The position numbers were made by a program, and so were the translations under genes. Under the pieces are notes generated by a model. The model was not told where the DNA came from, made no database searches, and worked only from the letters and a program-made list of their open reading frames with translations. Shown here one piece after another: positions 15,727 through 28,306 of a DNA stretch of 64,000 nucleotides. Source of the stretch: Monoplex corrugatus (Eukaryota > Mollusca > Gastropoda > Littorinimorpha > Ranellidae); contig CM060308.1 of the NCBI GenBank assembly GCA_030674185.1, positions 40,617,857 through 40,681,856 on the forward strand. Direction: 5' to 3'. Each line of letters starts with the position of its first letter. Positions within the stretch are counted from its first letter, which is position 1.

Positions 15727-16220
15727 CAAAGCTCAGCCGATTGTGCAGAGCCATATCAGGGCTCAACAATTAAAAAAAATACACCATATTTCATTGGAGA
15801 AAAAAAAACACGGAAGAGGAAATTAAGCACATGTATCAAAGCATTCATGTACACAAACTAAGGATATGCCCCTGGCATTGACCACTCCATCCAGTTTATC
15901 ACTGAAAAAAATTATACCTGAATACAAAGGTAAATGTAACTAAGGACGCTAAAACGTACTTAAAAAAGCTGGCCTAAATTACCTAAAATTGCTTCTGCAC
16001 ATCACATTTCTTTAGAGCCAAAAATGCACTTACATGTAGGCCTACCCAATTACCACTCCTAAGAGAAAGTATGTAAGGCTTTATCGAACACATACAGGTG
16101 AATAGACCAGCAAGGCAGAAAATGATAGGAAGAAATGACAGAAAGCAAAGGAACAAGACAGAAACAAAGAGAGTTACAGAAAAGAGGAAATTTCTGGCAT
16201 AGAATTTCCAGAAGGTGGGG
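15727..16220. repeat. Interspersed repeat family R1, copy 2
   Basis: Same order of blocks as 5817-6284, in the same orientation, from gctcagccgattgtgcagag to ccagaaggtgggg. It differs by point changes and small indels. Confidence 0.8.
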
Positions 16221-16789
16221 ATACTATTTATACTGAAAGAGCACTCGACATCCCAACGGGGGGACTACTAATAGTGCACCGACAAAAATATGGAAAATAG
16301 GAATCAAGAATACCAGTACTACATATGTATACTGCGTGTACAATATATGTGTGCATGTCTATGTAGTCATTTTCCTCCACGCAACATAAAACAAACTCAC
16401 AATTCAAAATAAAATATTTGGTGAAATGTATTTATTTAGTAATTCAGTTTTTCCATTTTTTTCAGTAATACATGCATTTCATATTGATCAGTCATTGTTG
16501 TTTCAAGAGGAAGAATCAACTTGAAAGGCACCGACTACAATGTACATACAACACGAAAAATAAAATGCAGTTCTTATTTTTCCAGTAATACTGATAACAT
16601 TTTCTCCTTATCCTTTTTAATCCACACACATTTGCAAAGCTTGGCAGTGCCGATTTATGCCTTCAATCTCTCCACTATCTTACTCGAAATGTTTCAATAT
16701 AAAGCAAGTCACTGGGGTGACATTCTGTAGCTGAAAATGGTAAGATAGGTAAGGGTTTTCTCTAATCTTGAGTAATTGTTGGTGAGTGA
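16221..16789. other. Unassigned sequence
   Basis: No supported gene and no repeat recognised. Confidence 0.5.
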
Positions 16790-17005
16790 GATGTTAAAAA
16801 CCTCCACTCCTCTCAGGGCTAGCATTATTAAGGCGATGCCCATCTCTCCCTACCTCACTGCTGTACTTTCCCCATCCCACTTAACAGCTGACTGGACTGG
16901 GGCGGTGTGTTTAAACCAGGATATGGTCCAAGTCACCCAACTGTCTGGCAACTACATAACCTCATCTTTCAGGAGTGAGTGCTCTAACCACGACACAATT
17001 CATCT
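16790..17005 (-). repeat. tRNA-derived SINE family S2, copy 1
   Basis: The minus-strand start has a tRNA-like stretch (GTGGTTAGAGCACTC) followed by a degenerate T-arm. The body contains a block with the plus-strand pattern aaggcgatgcccatctctcc..tacctcactgctgta. Similar blocks occur at about 24535-24590, 24675-24730 and 29400-29450. Confidence 0.5.
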
Positions 17006-17078
17006 TTCAGGACAGGACAGATGGATGAAGAAACATACTTTTAGCTGATCTTACTTTCTGCTGAACTGGAACACCTGC

Positions 17079-17290
17079 TTAACCCTTTGACTCCTGCACC
17101 CTCTCCTCTAACTGCAAAAACTGAACCCTTTGACTTCCTTACCCTATCTACCAGCTTCCTGCAAAATGAAACCTTTGACGCCCTCACCCTATCTACCAGC
17201 TTTTGCAAACTGAACCTGTTGACTTGCTCACCCTATCCACCAGCTTCCTGCAGGAAGCTAGTGGATAGGGTGAGGGAATCAAAGGGTTGA
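17079..17290. repeat. Palindromic MITE (piggyBac-like), copy 1
   Basis: Begins TTAACCCTTTGACTCC and ends near TCAAAGGGTTGA. It contains a near-perfect palindrome centred on CTGCAG at 17248-17253, whose arms read ccctatccaccagcttc and its reverse complement. The left part holds extra partial copies of the arm. TTAA at the ends and inverted repeats beginning CCC are hallmarks of the piggyBac superfamily; no transposase is present. Confidence 0.75.
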
Positions 17291-19404
17291 TTCATTTTCA
17301 AAAATCACAAGGGGAAAAAACTAATTCTTTGGTGTGCTTGTTTTAATTGCATACTTTATTTATTGTGTTTGTTTTAATTGCACAGTGTTTGTTTTAATTG
17401 CACATTAACAGTCTTTGCTTCTTTTATCCAACAACTTAATACAATTCAGACCAAAAGAAAAGCAAACTGAAAAAAAAACAAAAAACACCAATTCATCTGT
17501 TTCTTCACACACCACTTTATCTGACCCATCAGCATGAAACCAGTGCTAATTCGCCAAGGTGGAACAACAGTAGAGGAAAAACAGGCAGTGAGGGTCAGTC
17601 TGGACGATTTTCAGTTTTCAGCAGACAGTAAACTTTTGTACAAAGTCAGCTTAAAAACTATGTCAATGTTCAATTGTTAAAATTAGGCATTTATTCAATC
17701 TTACATTGTTAAATTTTGATAATTCGTTTCTTCAGATCCCATACTTTTGACTGAATAAACATATGGGGTAACCTTTGCAGACCCCTCATGTTGCACATCA
17801 GTAGAAAGGTCTCTGTCTTGGCTATCCCATACTGTGAATGTCACCGAAAAATAGCCTTACTAATTGAATGGAAATGGGACTGTTCAGGAAACTGTGACAA
17901 GCAAATATATTTTCTCAGAACTGCCATCCAGGGATATGTCTATTCAAATGGCCACAGTTTCCACATTTATGTGTCCAATAACAATCTTGTGTGTATCAAA
18001 ATGAACAGAAAATATTGTAGATTCAGAAAATGTACATATCTCAAAACACACATAAAACTGAGTTAACACTGATTTTGCACTGATGGGTCCCATATATTTT
18101 CCTTTACCTCCTTTAACTTTTGACAATGATTACTGTGATCAATAGAGTACACAAGTGTTCCCCAATCCCCCTCCCTGTTTCCTCCAAAAGTTTTAGACTA
18201 ACCCATACAAAATTTCTGGGAAACACTTTAGCACTTCAGTGTTTTTTGTTTTTTTTTCTTATGAATGAGTATACTAAGCACCTCTTAACAAAACATAATG
18301 ATTATAAGCAATGCAGGCTATAATTAAAAACAACCACAGTGCAGGCTATAATTATAAACATAATTCATATTTACAAAAAGTACTCCATACATATCATCTA
18401 ATGGTGACTGAATTTACAAATCCTGAAGCAATGTAACTGATGTTTAGGAGGGGCACTTAGCATTTCATTATATCATATAAATTATAAAATGTGATAATTG
18501 ATGCTTGGGAGGAACACTTAGCATTTCATTAGATCATATGGGTTATAAAATGTCCATTCAAAGTTGGCATAAGGGTTAAAAGATGTAGGTTATGAATAAC
18601 TCATAATGTTGCCTTGTGGCCTTTGAATATTTTAACATGTTTCATTTATTTGGTATCATACTGTACCAGAGCTGAGCTTCCTCAGTACAGGACAACTAGT
18701 GGTCACCTATAATTATATAGGGCTACCTAAACATACAGTCTATGTAGCATGGCTAGACAACATGAACATTTTGACCAGAACAAGGAAAAACATCAAGCAA
18801 AACTTTTATCATTTTTTTTATTGAATCAAAGCCTTCTAATGTGCATCTGCTGCCACTGCCATATTAACCGTGACCTTGCACAAAGTATTCTGTAGTGATC
18901 AGTGCTATCTGCTAGTTCATTGGCTAGGTTGCCACTCTCAGCTTGATTCTAATATTTGCTGATATTTGTGTGTGTTGTTTTCTTTCTTCTTTGGGGGTGG
19001 AGTGGGGATGTTTTTTATTAACTTCTGTTAAAAATGTTAAGACTGAAAATCTGTTGAGCAACCTCAACTTTCCTCACTACTCAGTAACAGCCCAGCTGGA
19101 TACTTGATGTAAATGGGAAAATCTCAGCTTTACCACGCCATTAGGATCAGACTCAAAAGCATTCAGTCACCGAACATACACAGAGCAAATTCCAGCTATG
19201 ATCTCATATGTCTCCAAACAGCAGTTTTGTTTTATTATTGTGCTGCGATCTTTGCAGGACTTATACAAGGAAATTTAACAAATAATATATAGCAGTAAGG
19301 GTTCACAAATATCTGCCTCTGGCATTTATGCTTTTGTGAAACGTTTAGGGCTCTTGTGATATGAGATGCTATACAAGTATTCATCATTAATATTGATAAA
19401 TTGT
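17291..19404. other. Unassigned sequence with short tandem duplications
   Basis: No supported gene. Small tandem duplications occur at 18312-18363 (gcaggctataatta block) and 18434-18565 (about 66-bp unit containing cacttagcatttcatta, two diverged copies). Confidence 0.5.
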
Positions 19405-19790
19405 AAGAACCAGAAAAAACATGAAAAAAGAATAAGAACGCGTATTTAATACAAGATAAGACAGGCACAAATTTTTGGCCAACCAGCCTTTGTTAAGCGT
19501 AAGATCACAAACAAACAAACAAACACCAGATACAAACTTTTTTTAGTCAGTTTATTCCTTTTCTCACACTGGATGGAGCAGCAGGGAAGTTTCAGTCTTT
19601 TTCTCCTAATTTTTGTATCTGGAGTTTTGTTGTTTGTGATCTTATGCTTGATGAAGGCCAGTTGGCTGAGAATTTGCGCCTGTCTTCTCTTGTATTGAAC
19701 ATGCGTTCTTATTCTTTTTTCATGTTTTTTTCTGGTTCTTGTTTGCTTGAACGCAGGCAGTCACACTTGTTTTGGATTTCATATTAATAA
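19405..19790. repeat. Foldback element F, copy 1
   Basis: A long inverted repeat. The left arm (19405-19536) runs through aagaataagaacgcg, gacaggcacaaatttt and aagcgtaagatcacaaac. The right arm (19614-19742) is its approximate reverse complement, ending gcgttcttattctttt. The spacer is about 80 bp. Distal sequence cttgaacgcaggcagtcacac is shared with copy 2 at 32295-32665. It would fold into a hairpin of over 120 bp and has no coding sequence. Confidence 0.8.
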
Positions 19791-19880
19791 ATTGTGTTTG
19801 AGAAGAATTCATCATTAATATTCATAAATTGTGTTTGAGGAGAATTCATCATTAATATTTATAAACTGTGTTTGAGGAGA
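19791..19880. repeat. 37-bp tandem repeat, about 2.5 copies
   Basis: The unit ttgaggagaattcatcattaatatt..ataaatt is repeated about two and a half times. Confidence 0.75.
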
Positions 19881-20162
19881 AGACAGGAGGGCACAACTAT
19901 CTATATGATATGTAACTGTAGGTTTTTTGCTTTTTATTCTGTTCCAATTTCTGAGCCATCTCGATGGCACTGACCCATGCTGCTCATTCTGGCTCCACAA
20001 TGCACACCAACCCCAAGTTCATTCAGTCATAGTCCCAGTGACAGGAAGCCTGTGAGAGCCAGTGATGTCAAGCCACAATAGGGTCACCCACCAGAGGAGA
20101 CTCTGCATTGCTGCTGGGTCACTTCAGTGGAGTTCTATAGTGTCTGTTTCTGATCCAGCTTA

Positions 20163-20354
20163 TTAACCTTTTGACTCTTGCACCCTGTCTGCCATTTGCA
20201 AAAACTTAACCCTTTGATTCCCTCACCCTATCCACTAGCTCCCTGCAGGAAGCTGGTGGATATACTGAGGGAATAAAAAGGTTAAGTTTTTGTTTTGCTA
20301 GCATGGTTGGCTATCAGGATGCTGGTGGACAGGGTGCGGGAGTCAAAGGATTAA
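20163..20354. repeat. Palindromic MITE (piggyBac-like), copy 2
   Basis: Flanked by TTAACC..GGATTAA. Contains the ccctatccactagctccctgcagg palindrome core and a second, outer arm (agcatggttggc, aggatgctggtggacagggt), so it has nested inverted repeats. Confidence 0.8.
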
Positions 20355-21141
20355 AAGCATTGTTTCCTAAGCCACCTATTAGCAATAGTAATCACTCAGT
20401 TGTGGAGCCTGTAACTGTAAATTTACAAAAATGAGCGAAACAGGCTTTGTTGATTTCAGGTCGCTTTATGAGGGAAAGGTCATCTCTTTAAACCTTTACC
20501 TTCTCAAATCAGATAAAAAAAAAAGTGCATATTCATTCACAACTGGATGGATTGGAGGTAGTGGTGTCATTATCATTTTCTTTAACAACTATGAAATGGT
20601 CAGTTACAGCAACCTCATCAATATGACAAATATTCCTCACAAAGCTGAATCTCAAACCTCACAGTGACTGGATTTTATTTCTACATGTTTGTTCTTGAAG
20701 TGGTTTGTGGGAATTTTCAACTTCATATGTACTTGGGTAATGATAAGAACAAAAAACAAAAACAAAAAAAAAGAAATTACAAAGGTAAAAAAACAAGCAA
20801 ACAACAAAAACAAAACAAGAAAAAAAGAAACAAAAGAAGACTTATGTTACTCCCCATTTCCTAACCAAGCTCTCATTTCAACCAAATATTTAAGAGAACA
20901 CCAGCAAAAAATACCAAGAATTTCATTTTTTTCTCTCAGGTTTTTTAGATTTTGGGGCTAATATGACTGATTATTTTATATAAAAAAAACTGATTATTTT
21001 ATATAAAAAAAAAACAACATAAAGTATCTGATTTCTTTCTTCTGATTACAAGAAAAATAAAAATGAGAAATTGATATAAAAAAGAACACACTGTATTCAC
21101 TGTAGAACTGCAAATTGTTTTCACACACACACACACACACA

Positions 21142-21209
<68 letters not shown>

Positions 21210-22316
21210 CAACTGTGATTAAATGATGTAAAATATAAAACAAGAAAAATCGTATGTGACACAACATACGAAAACCAGGTTACAAATAACAAAATGTTTT
21301 AAAGTTTACAAACATGCACAAAAAAAAGAAGAAATAATGTATCTATTATTGTTTTCCTTAAGACGCTTTTAAATTTTGTAAGTGCATCTTTTTCTTTTTT
21401 TTTTCTTTTTGTTTTGTTTTACACGAAAGCAGTAACTGATAAGCTCATACAATTTTAAAAATTCTTTAACTGTTTTTTTAATTGCTTTTTAGGATGCTTT
21501 TACTTTGCCATAAAACTTTGGGAATTTGAATATTAGATGTTAAAGACTGGAAACCTGGAAAACTCTCAGTTGTCATAATTTTGATCCTGTCTCAGCCACA
21601 GCTACGACTGATTTGCTGTGACTTTAGCTGGGCTTATCCATGCAGCATCATACTATGTGAACTACCATCAGCTGAAGTCAGTCGTATAACTAGTTCAGCG
21701 TAACTGGTAAATCTGATGTGCAAATCAATTAATAGCACAATTCAAAAATCAAGTATGTTGCTTGGTTCAACATAACTTGGGAAAAATATGATGTAGGCCC
21801 CTACAAATCAATAAACAAGATCATTTCTGAAAAATCAGTTGCATATAATTTATAAAAACAACTCCCAAACATATTCTTACACAGAAAGGATCCATTTTCT
21901 GAGAGCTTCTAGCTTATAAGTCATTATTATCAACCTTGTCAATCCTGACACAAGAGGTTGTCTCCTATTGTGAGCTCCACAGCAAAAGAGGGATATAATT
22001 TTCTACTGGTGTCTATTCCTGATAAGCTGGGAATTCAGTTTAGAGTCTTAGAGTCAAGTAAGAAATTTCCCAGTAACCCAGGAATATGGTCTAAGAGTTA
22101 TCTAGAAGATTAAATAATACTTTAAATTGCTAATTATTTCTGTGAAGGCAAAATTTCTCTGTGTATGTTTAAAGTTTATTCCAGCTTTACTAGTTCTATG
22201 AAAACTAGTTCTTTGAACGCAAATTTCTCTGTGCTTCGTTTTCATTCCAGACCAGACCTCCCACTTTTGAAACAAGAAACAGTAAAGAGACAGAGTTCTG
22301 TAGACTGGAAAAACTA
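20355..22316. other. Unassigned sequence with (CA)n
   Basis: No supported gene. A (CA)n microsatellite lies at 21122-21208, and A-rich tracts at about 20755-20840 encode only low-complexity Lys/Asn frames. Confidence 0.55.
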
Positions 22317-22430
22317 TCAGTTTCTGTTTCTGAAGATGGCGTCTCCATGCTCAGAAAAAATTCCCTATGCGCTGATGCCAAGATCCCAAGTGATGAAGAA
22401 AATCCAAAACGATCATGGCACACTCCATAA
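22317..22430 (+). repeat. SINE family S1, copy 1
   Basis: Starts tcagtttctgtttctgaag and continues ggcgtctccatgctc, ccctatgcgctgatgcc and gatcatggcac. The same order of blocks is found at 36186-36290 (-) and 58261-58350 (+). The consensus resembles, from memory, a very common gastropod SINE. Confidence 0.7.
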
Positions 22431-24499
22431 GCCTACATATAACTTATAAGTGCTTGTTGCTGGCAAGGTCTTGAGGTCCTACCTAGCATGCTGGTTTAAT
22501 CTCTGGTGAGACCCCAATAACTATAACGACTACTGAGTTCAGTAATTGTAAAACTAAACCTGTAAATGCCAGAAAACTGTCCAGTTTTCTTTTTGCAAGA
22601 AATGCCTGAGTTTTACACAGTACTTTAAAGTTCTAAGCAAAAGAAAAATGTACAAGTAATCTTACGTGCTGATTTTAAAGTTGTGACAATACACTATTAT
22701 CAATCAAATATTAGTGAACACTCTTCCTGGAGGCACCCAGCAGATTTTAATCTGCTATCTCACTCCGTCTTGCACTGAAAATCATTTGTCACCTGGAATG
22801 GAGAACTAGTCTTGTATAATCTACTGTGAGGCCCCAATAAGCATACTCACCATGGATTTGGTAAAGATAAAAACCAGAAATATGCCCAATGTTATGTTGC
22901 AAGAAATGTAAATTTCACATAATACTTTTTTAAAGTTCTATATGACAGAAAAGCAAAGAAGCAACAGAAAAGCGTACTTATAAGCAGTCTTACAGGCTGA
23001 TTTCAAAGTTGTGGCAATACAATATTTATACATTTTTTATGTAGACAAATTCAATACTCCTCTAATCCTTTCAGGAAATTACAAAAAGGTTATGTAATAT
23101 CTCACACACACACACACACACACTAGAAGGCAGCGAAACCATCCAGCGAGATGGCCATTTGTCCTTCAGTCCACCATAATGTAGTAAATCAAAATCCAAT
23201 GAGAATCTGGAACTTGAAGCACTGATCCAATGAGAGTTTAGCACCACTGGACTTGAGTGAAGACTACTTTAACTCGACTTCACTTGGTTTTTCATTTTGT
23301 CCAGTTTTGTGTGGATGAACCAGATTACCTATGGTGCCCATGCTTTGTGCTCCCTCCTATATCAGTACAATAAGTGTAATGTCTGTTCATTTCAGTAGCT
23401 GGGGACAAGGCAACAGCGGATCTTCCTTTTCTTATTTCAAAAGTTTCTGTTTTAACGAGCTCTAAGTGTAAGAGACTTCAAACTGGAACATTTGAATGAA
23501 CACTAAGTAACATACTGCATAAATCATCTGTGTCTGGATTTCCCAAATTGTAGTCAAATATACATCCAAAAGTAACCCTGAATGAGTTAACCTTCACAGT
23601 TAAAACAACACTGAACAAAAAAATCGCTGCCGCTTATTGCATCAGTGAGCCACGGTACAGTATGTGTAATTAAACCTTACTTATCTGAAAACAAGAGAGC
23701 TACCTGGTAAACAGTGCGGAATGACAAAGCCCAAATGGAAATGCTGAGCGGTTTCTGCATTGACTTCAAGTAAACAGACAAGTACATGTTACTATTACAT
23801 GTAGTATTACAAATACTACACAAACATTCCCTACAATGAAAATACAAACTCACACAGAAAACCAAAGATGTAGATCTATATTACAAACAAACTGATATGA
23901 TGCAGGCTACATACATTAATAGAAATAGCCACCAATTTGCAAAGCAAACATACTAAACTCAGCAAAATGTTTATTAAACATTGATATAAGCAAAGCCACT
24001 GTATGATCTACACCAATACATGGATCCAGGCACAGATCACCATTTTCATTTTTCCTTTCAGAAGAGAACAGGGGTTGGTTGGATGGTTGGTTGGCTTTCA
24101 ATCACTAATACTGCTACAGTCAACAGATTTTCTCCATGTCTGTTAGTTACTCTTTTCTAAGCTGAATAACAAACTGTGCCAGTATGTCCCCCCACCCCAC
24201 CCCATAAATTTTTTTTTTTAATTCTGTTTGACAGAATTCAGAATTAGGTTTAATTACTCACTGTTCTGTTTGATGACTCCAGTTACGTGACTTTTCTTTT
24301 GTTAACAATTAAAATTAACAACAACAACAAAAGTTTCAAATACTGGTTAGAAACAAGATGACCTATGATACATGAAATATTTGTATTCAAACTGCTTATC
24401 AATTCCATGATTCAAATATAAATTCCAGTAGGTCTGCCATATGTGCTGAGTGATCCAGTACTGGTTAAAGTTTGACCCAAAATCATAAGGTCTCAGAAA
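22431..24499. other. Unassigned sequence
   Basis: No supported gene. There is a short (CA)n at 23102-23124. The block gctggcaaggtcttgagg at about 22450-22480 is shared with the SINE bodies near 4380 and 35405, suggesting another fragment of that family. Confidence 0.5.
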
Positions 24500-24890
24500 A
24501 GTGATGTGGTAGAGACCTCAATATTTCTTGAGGCCAGCACTATAATGGCGGTGCTCATCTCCTCTCCCCCATTGCTTTATCTTTCCCTGATTTAAAAAAA
24601 AAAAAAAAAAAAAAGATATCCCATTCACAGCTAGGTATACTGGAGGCTGCACAAACACACAAAGTTCAGTAGGTCAGTATCATAAGGATGGTGCCTATCT
24701 CCTCTCCCTCACTACTTGATCTTTAGCTAACACTGAAGAAAGTCAGATGCCCACTCACAGTTTAGCAGACTTGAGACCACACACACACATTCAAATTCCC
24801 ACAGGCATGATTCGTACTCATGCAAACTCATGCAGGCAGACTGGACAGTCAGTGCTCTGTCTCTGCACCAACTACAATTCACTAATGAGT
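24500..24890 (-). repeat. tRNA-derived SINE family S2, two copies head to tail
   Basis: Two S2-like bodies follow one another (about 24500-24660 and 24660-24790), separated by a 21-base A run (24594-24614) inside the first. On the minus strand 24800-24890 has tRNA-like boxes (TTGGTGCAGAGACAGAGCAC and GAGTACGAATC). Confidence 0.55.
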
Positions 24891-26149
24891 ATGTCTCGAA
24901 TATAATTTTGTTTCACAATTCTTGTTAAACAAAATCTATGCGATTATGGCAGGGTGGATACGTATAACAAAATGTAAATGAAAACAAAAAATCAAAATCA
25001 TACATTTTTATAATCCGATAACAGATAAATCAATTCAGAAATTACTGTACAGAAAGAGGCGCATGTGCTCAGACTTGAATTCAAAACAATTTGTTGATCA
25101 TAATCACAAGTAAACTTGATTTTGTACAAATCAATGCTCATATGGCCCGAACACTATGCTCACAACAGTCTGACATAATGAGAAGATTGGAACTTGTCCA
25201 TATGTATAGAATAAACTTATTCATATATTATTCTTTTATTCATTTATTTATTTATTTATATTATTTATTTATTTATTCATTTATTTATTTATCTGAATTT
25301 ATTGGTCCACACACTCAACTGATAAAAATAAAGATCACACTGAACAGGAGGACCCTATAACTAGTATAAGTGTGACAGTAAATTGAGTAATCTCTTTTTT
25401 TTTTTCACCATATCAGTATCAACAACATACGGAAAATTCAAAGGTTTTAAATATATATACTTTTACAAAACAACTAATACTTTAAAAAAATCAAGAATGA
25501 AACAATAATTAGAATTCTGGAAAGGATAAATTTATCCACATACAGATATTCCAATGTTGACCAACATCACTCTCTTACTCTCTTCCACCACTGTTTGCCC
25601 CACCCCCTGCCCCACCCCCTTCAAACACAGAAAACCCCACACATAGATATATGTACACACACACCATCACTATCACCAAAGACAACAATATTTTTTCTCT
25701 TTCCAAAAATAATACTTCAAATCCACCTGAAAATAATTTTTACTGCATATATAATACAGCTGAAAAATCATCTACATTTTATTTTACTTGCATTCCCAAG
25801 ACACAGAAAGAAATAAACAAAGGGTGGTGTTATCATAGTTTGGCACAGTTTTGATTACTGCTTTTTTTGTTCGGTCAGTTGGTTGGATGGTTGGCAAGAT
25901 TATTTTTCATGAACAGCGCACTGTTATCATCCTCTTGTGCTTTTTCTTCTTTCACTTAACTCTATGGACATAAATGAACCACAAGAAAAATAAACAAAAC
26001 AGTAAGAAATCTAAGCATTTTTATTTGTTTCTGTTTTTTGTTGTTTTTTTAAACCAAAAGAACTTGAAATATCATCTGAAGCAAAGCTATTTCATAACAA
26101 AGCACAATCACCACACATTTTAGGCACAGTGTTCTCTCAAGTTTCAATA
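24891..26149. other. Downstream of the UPF0669 gene
   Basis: Contains a (ATTT)n tract at 25235-25292 and no supported gene. On the minus strand an AATAAA hexamer lies at 26025-26020, about 125 bases after the UPF0669 stop codon, and is a plausible polyadenylation signal for that gene. Confidence 0.5.
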
Positions 26150-26770
26150 TTAAACAATGACCTCCAAAATGAATTTTAACATTGTGATCAAAATGGTCCA
26201 CCAAATCGATTCTTCCTCTTCTTCTTCTGAATCCGATGTTACCCTGGCATTCCGGCTACTCCTCGCCTTGTTTTCATCACTTGAAGCTTCATTATCATCT
26301 TCATAGTAATGATATGCTTGAAACAACTGTTCATATTCATCTGTCTCATAATCTTTCACCACCTGAATGTCCATTTTGTAGACTGACTGGATGTAGTAAG
26401 GATGAGCATAGATTCCAATCCCCACAGGTCTGGTAATGAATGAGTGAATATCCACAATGTCTACACCACAAGAATCTGACTTTAGCTCATAGTCTGAAAA
26501 TGTGGGACTCAGTGTGGAACCTGAAACATACAAATCTACATCACCCTGCAGGCTGTGCAGCTCTAGGCGAAGCCAGCCTTCACCACTGAGTTTGTAGTAT
26601 GTGAAGTTTTCTGCGTACAGCATTCCACTGACACTTTGAATGGAAGTGGCAGTGGCAGCCATGTGGCGAGTCAGGAGTAAGGTAACACAGAAAGTAGTCA
26701 GCAGAAATCTGTAAACATCAGGAGTCAGTGAGGTCCATGGCTTCCTCCACTTTTCCCTCTCTGGCTCCAT
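26150..26770 (-). CDS. C6orf120: UPF0669 family protein, C6orf120 homolog
   Basis: A 206-residue protein in a single coding exon. The human homolog is a small secreted glycoprotein of poorly defined function. Here residues 18-35 are hydrophobic (VYRFLLTTFCVTLLL), fitting a signal peptide. The conserved core covers about residues 62-136, with GDVDLYVSGSTLSPTFSDYE, CGVDIV and RPVGIGIYAHP matching the family closely. An acidic, Ser-rich linker (157-188) and a hydrophobic tail beginning SIWWTILITMLKFILE (188-206) follow, as in the human protein. One N-glycosylation sequon is N55-F-T. The ATG at 26770 was chosen because it sits in CCACCATGG, and nine bases before it a possible splice acceptor (taaatacag, ending 26780) suggests an upstream non-coding exon. 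No break or missing segment is seen. Family assignment is strong; the biochemical role is not known from sequence. Confidence 0.93.
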   Translation of the reverse strand: MEPEREKWRKPWTSLTPDVYRFLLTTFCVTLLLTRHMAATATSIQSVSGMLYAENFTYYKLSGEGWLRLELHSLQGDVDLYVSGSTLSPTFSDYELKSDSCGVDIVDIHSFITRPVGIGIYAHPYYIQSVYKMDIQVVKDYETDEYEQLFQAYHYYEDDNEASSDENKARSSRNARVTSDSEEEEEESIWWTILITMLKFILEVIV

Positions 26771-26782
26771 GGTGGAAATCTG

Positions 26783-27399
26783 TATTTAGATAACAAAGAG
26801 ACAAAACATTTTATTGTCACATTAGGCTGAAAATCTAACAAAGCGATGAAACACTTAAGTAGTCACATTAGGTTGAAAACAAAGGAAGCTAGATCTTCTT
26901 GCTAGACATGTAACCTGACACCTGTTGTGGGGACCTGCATTTGTGAGTAACCTATCAGTTCATTTAATTTTGTTTCTGACATTTGCAGTTCATTATTATC
27001 TATTATTGTTTTCTGTATAGTGTTATTAGGTTAGGGATCCTAAATGCTTGGTAGCTGTGAACTGACAGTTTTGATGATGAAAGTGTTAATCACATATCAA
27101 ATGTCTTTAGTTTTAATTGTACTTTTTCTTTTTATCTCTCTCTCTCTCCTTGGTCTGCTGGTGTGATCGGCACTAGCTTCCCAACCACCTTGTACATATA
27201 TTATATATAACGATTACAGTGTATGTGAAGTCTTCAATCTTGTAATTTGGGTTGCTGGAGGTCTTAGAGCATTTGTACCACACAGCTGCTGTTTCTGGAG
27301 AAGCAATCACCTGTTATGAATCATGCTGCCATATTCTGAATTCTTTATGACAGGTAGTCAAGTAGGTATACATCAGACTTACAGTATGAAAATTCTGGG
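26783..27399. other. Probable 5' intron of the UPF0669 gene
   Basis: No coding sequence was seen. If the acceptor at 26780 is used, this is intronic on the minus strand. Confidence 0.4.
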
Positions 27400-27700
27400 T
27401 TTGAATACTTTGATCCACCTAGACACTTCTCTTGGTATCGGCACATAAAGAGTGGAGATATTTCCAATCTCCCAGGTCTGCAAATGCCTACATACAGTGA
27501 TACACATGCAATATACCAAGTATGCACTTGAAAAGATCCCCTAAGTCAAGTTAGTGGCTGGTTTATGGAAACATGAAAAAAACCCTGCTCCGAATACATG
27601 TTCAATGAACATGAAGACTGTGCAGTATTATAATCCCTATGTGATGGGGCAAACCAATGTGCATACACATACCTGAGAAAAATCAGAAAGCCTGGGGGAA
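27400..27700 (+). repeat. Interspersed repeat family R2, copy 2
   Basis: Shares the blocks gtggagatatttccaatctcc, gcaaatgcc, atggaaacatgaaaaa and aaaccaatgtgcatacac with the copies at 7740 and 32795, in the same order and strand. Confidence 0.65.
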
Positions 27701-28236
27701 AAAATTTCACGGCAATCAATTATTCAATAATTGTTTATAAATGCTACAGATACCATTCTCATTATTATAAGCCTCATATTCAAGGACTGCTCAAACAAGT
27801 GCAGGCTGCAATTACTAAGTATGTTGTTCTTTTGGGTCTCCATGGACACTGTCAATGATAGTAGCATAAACATCATAATACCGGTACATTACTGGACAGC
27901 TAAAAATCCCTCACACAACACACACACACATACACAGACACGAGCACACACATGCGATGACAGTCTTAATCGTGAATGAACACATCAGAATAGAAAATAA
28001 TCAAACTTGTAAAAACAAAAGCTATGTCATATGTATATATATATATCACTACCGGCCTACATGAAATTTACAATGTAATACTAATAGTGACCTATTAGTA
28101 CTGTGTAATGTTCAGCAAGCTTGCTTTTGACAGGGACTGATTGCATCATATGAATGGAATTATTATTGTTGGGTATAAATAGATGTATATGTACATGTGT
28201 GTGTGTGTGCGTTATTTCTTCAGTTTTAATGTGTCA

Positions 28237-28306
<70 letters not shown>

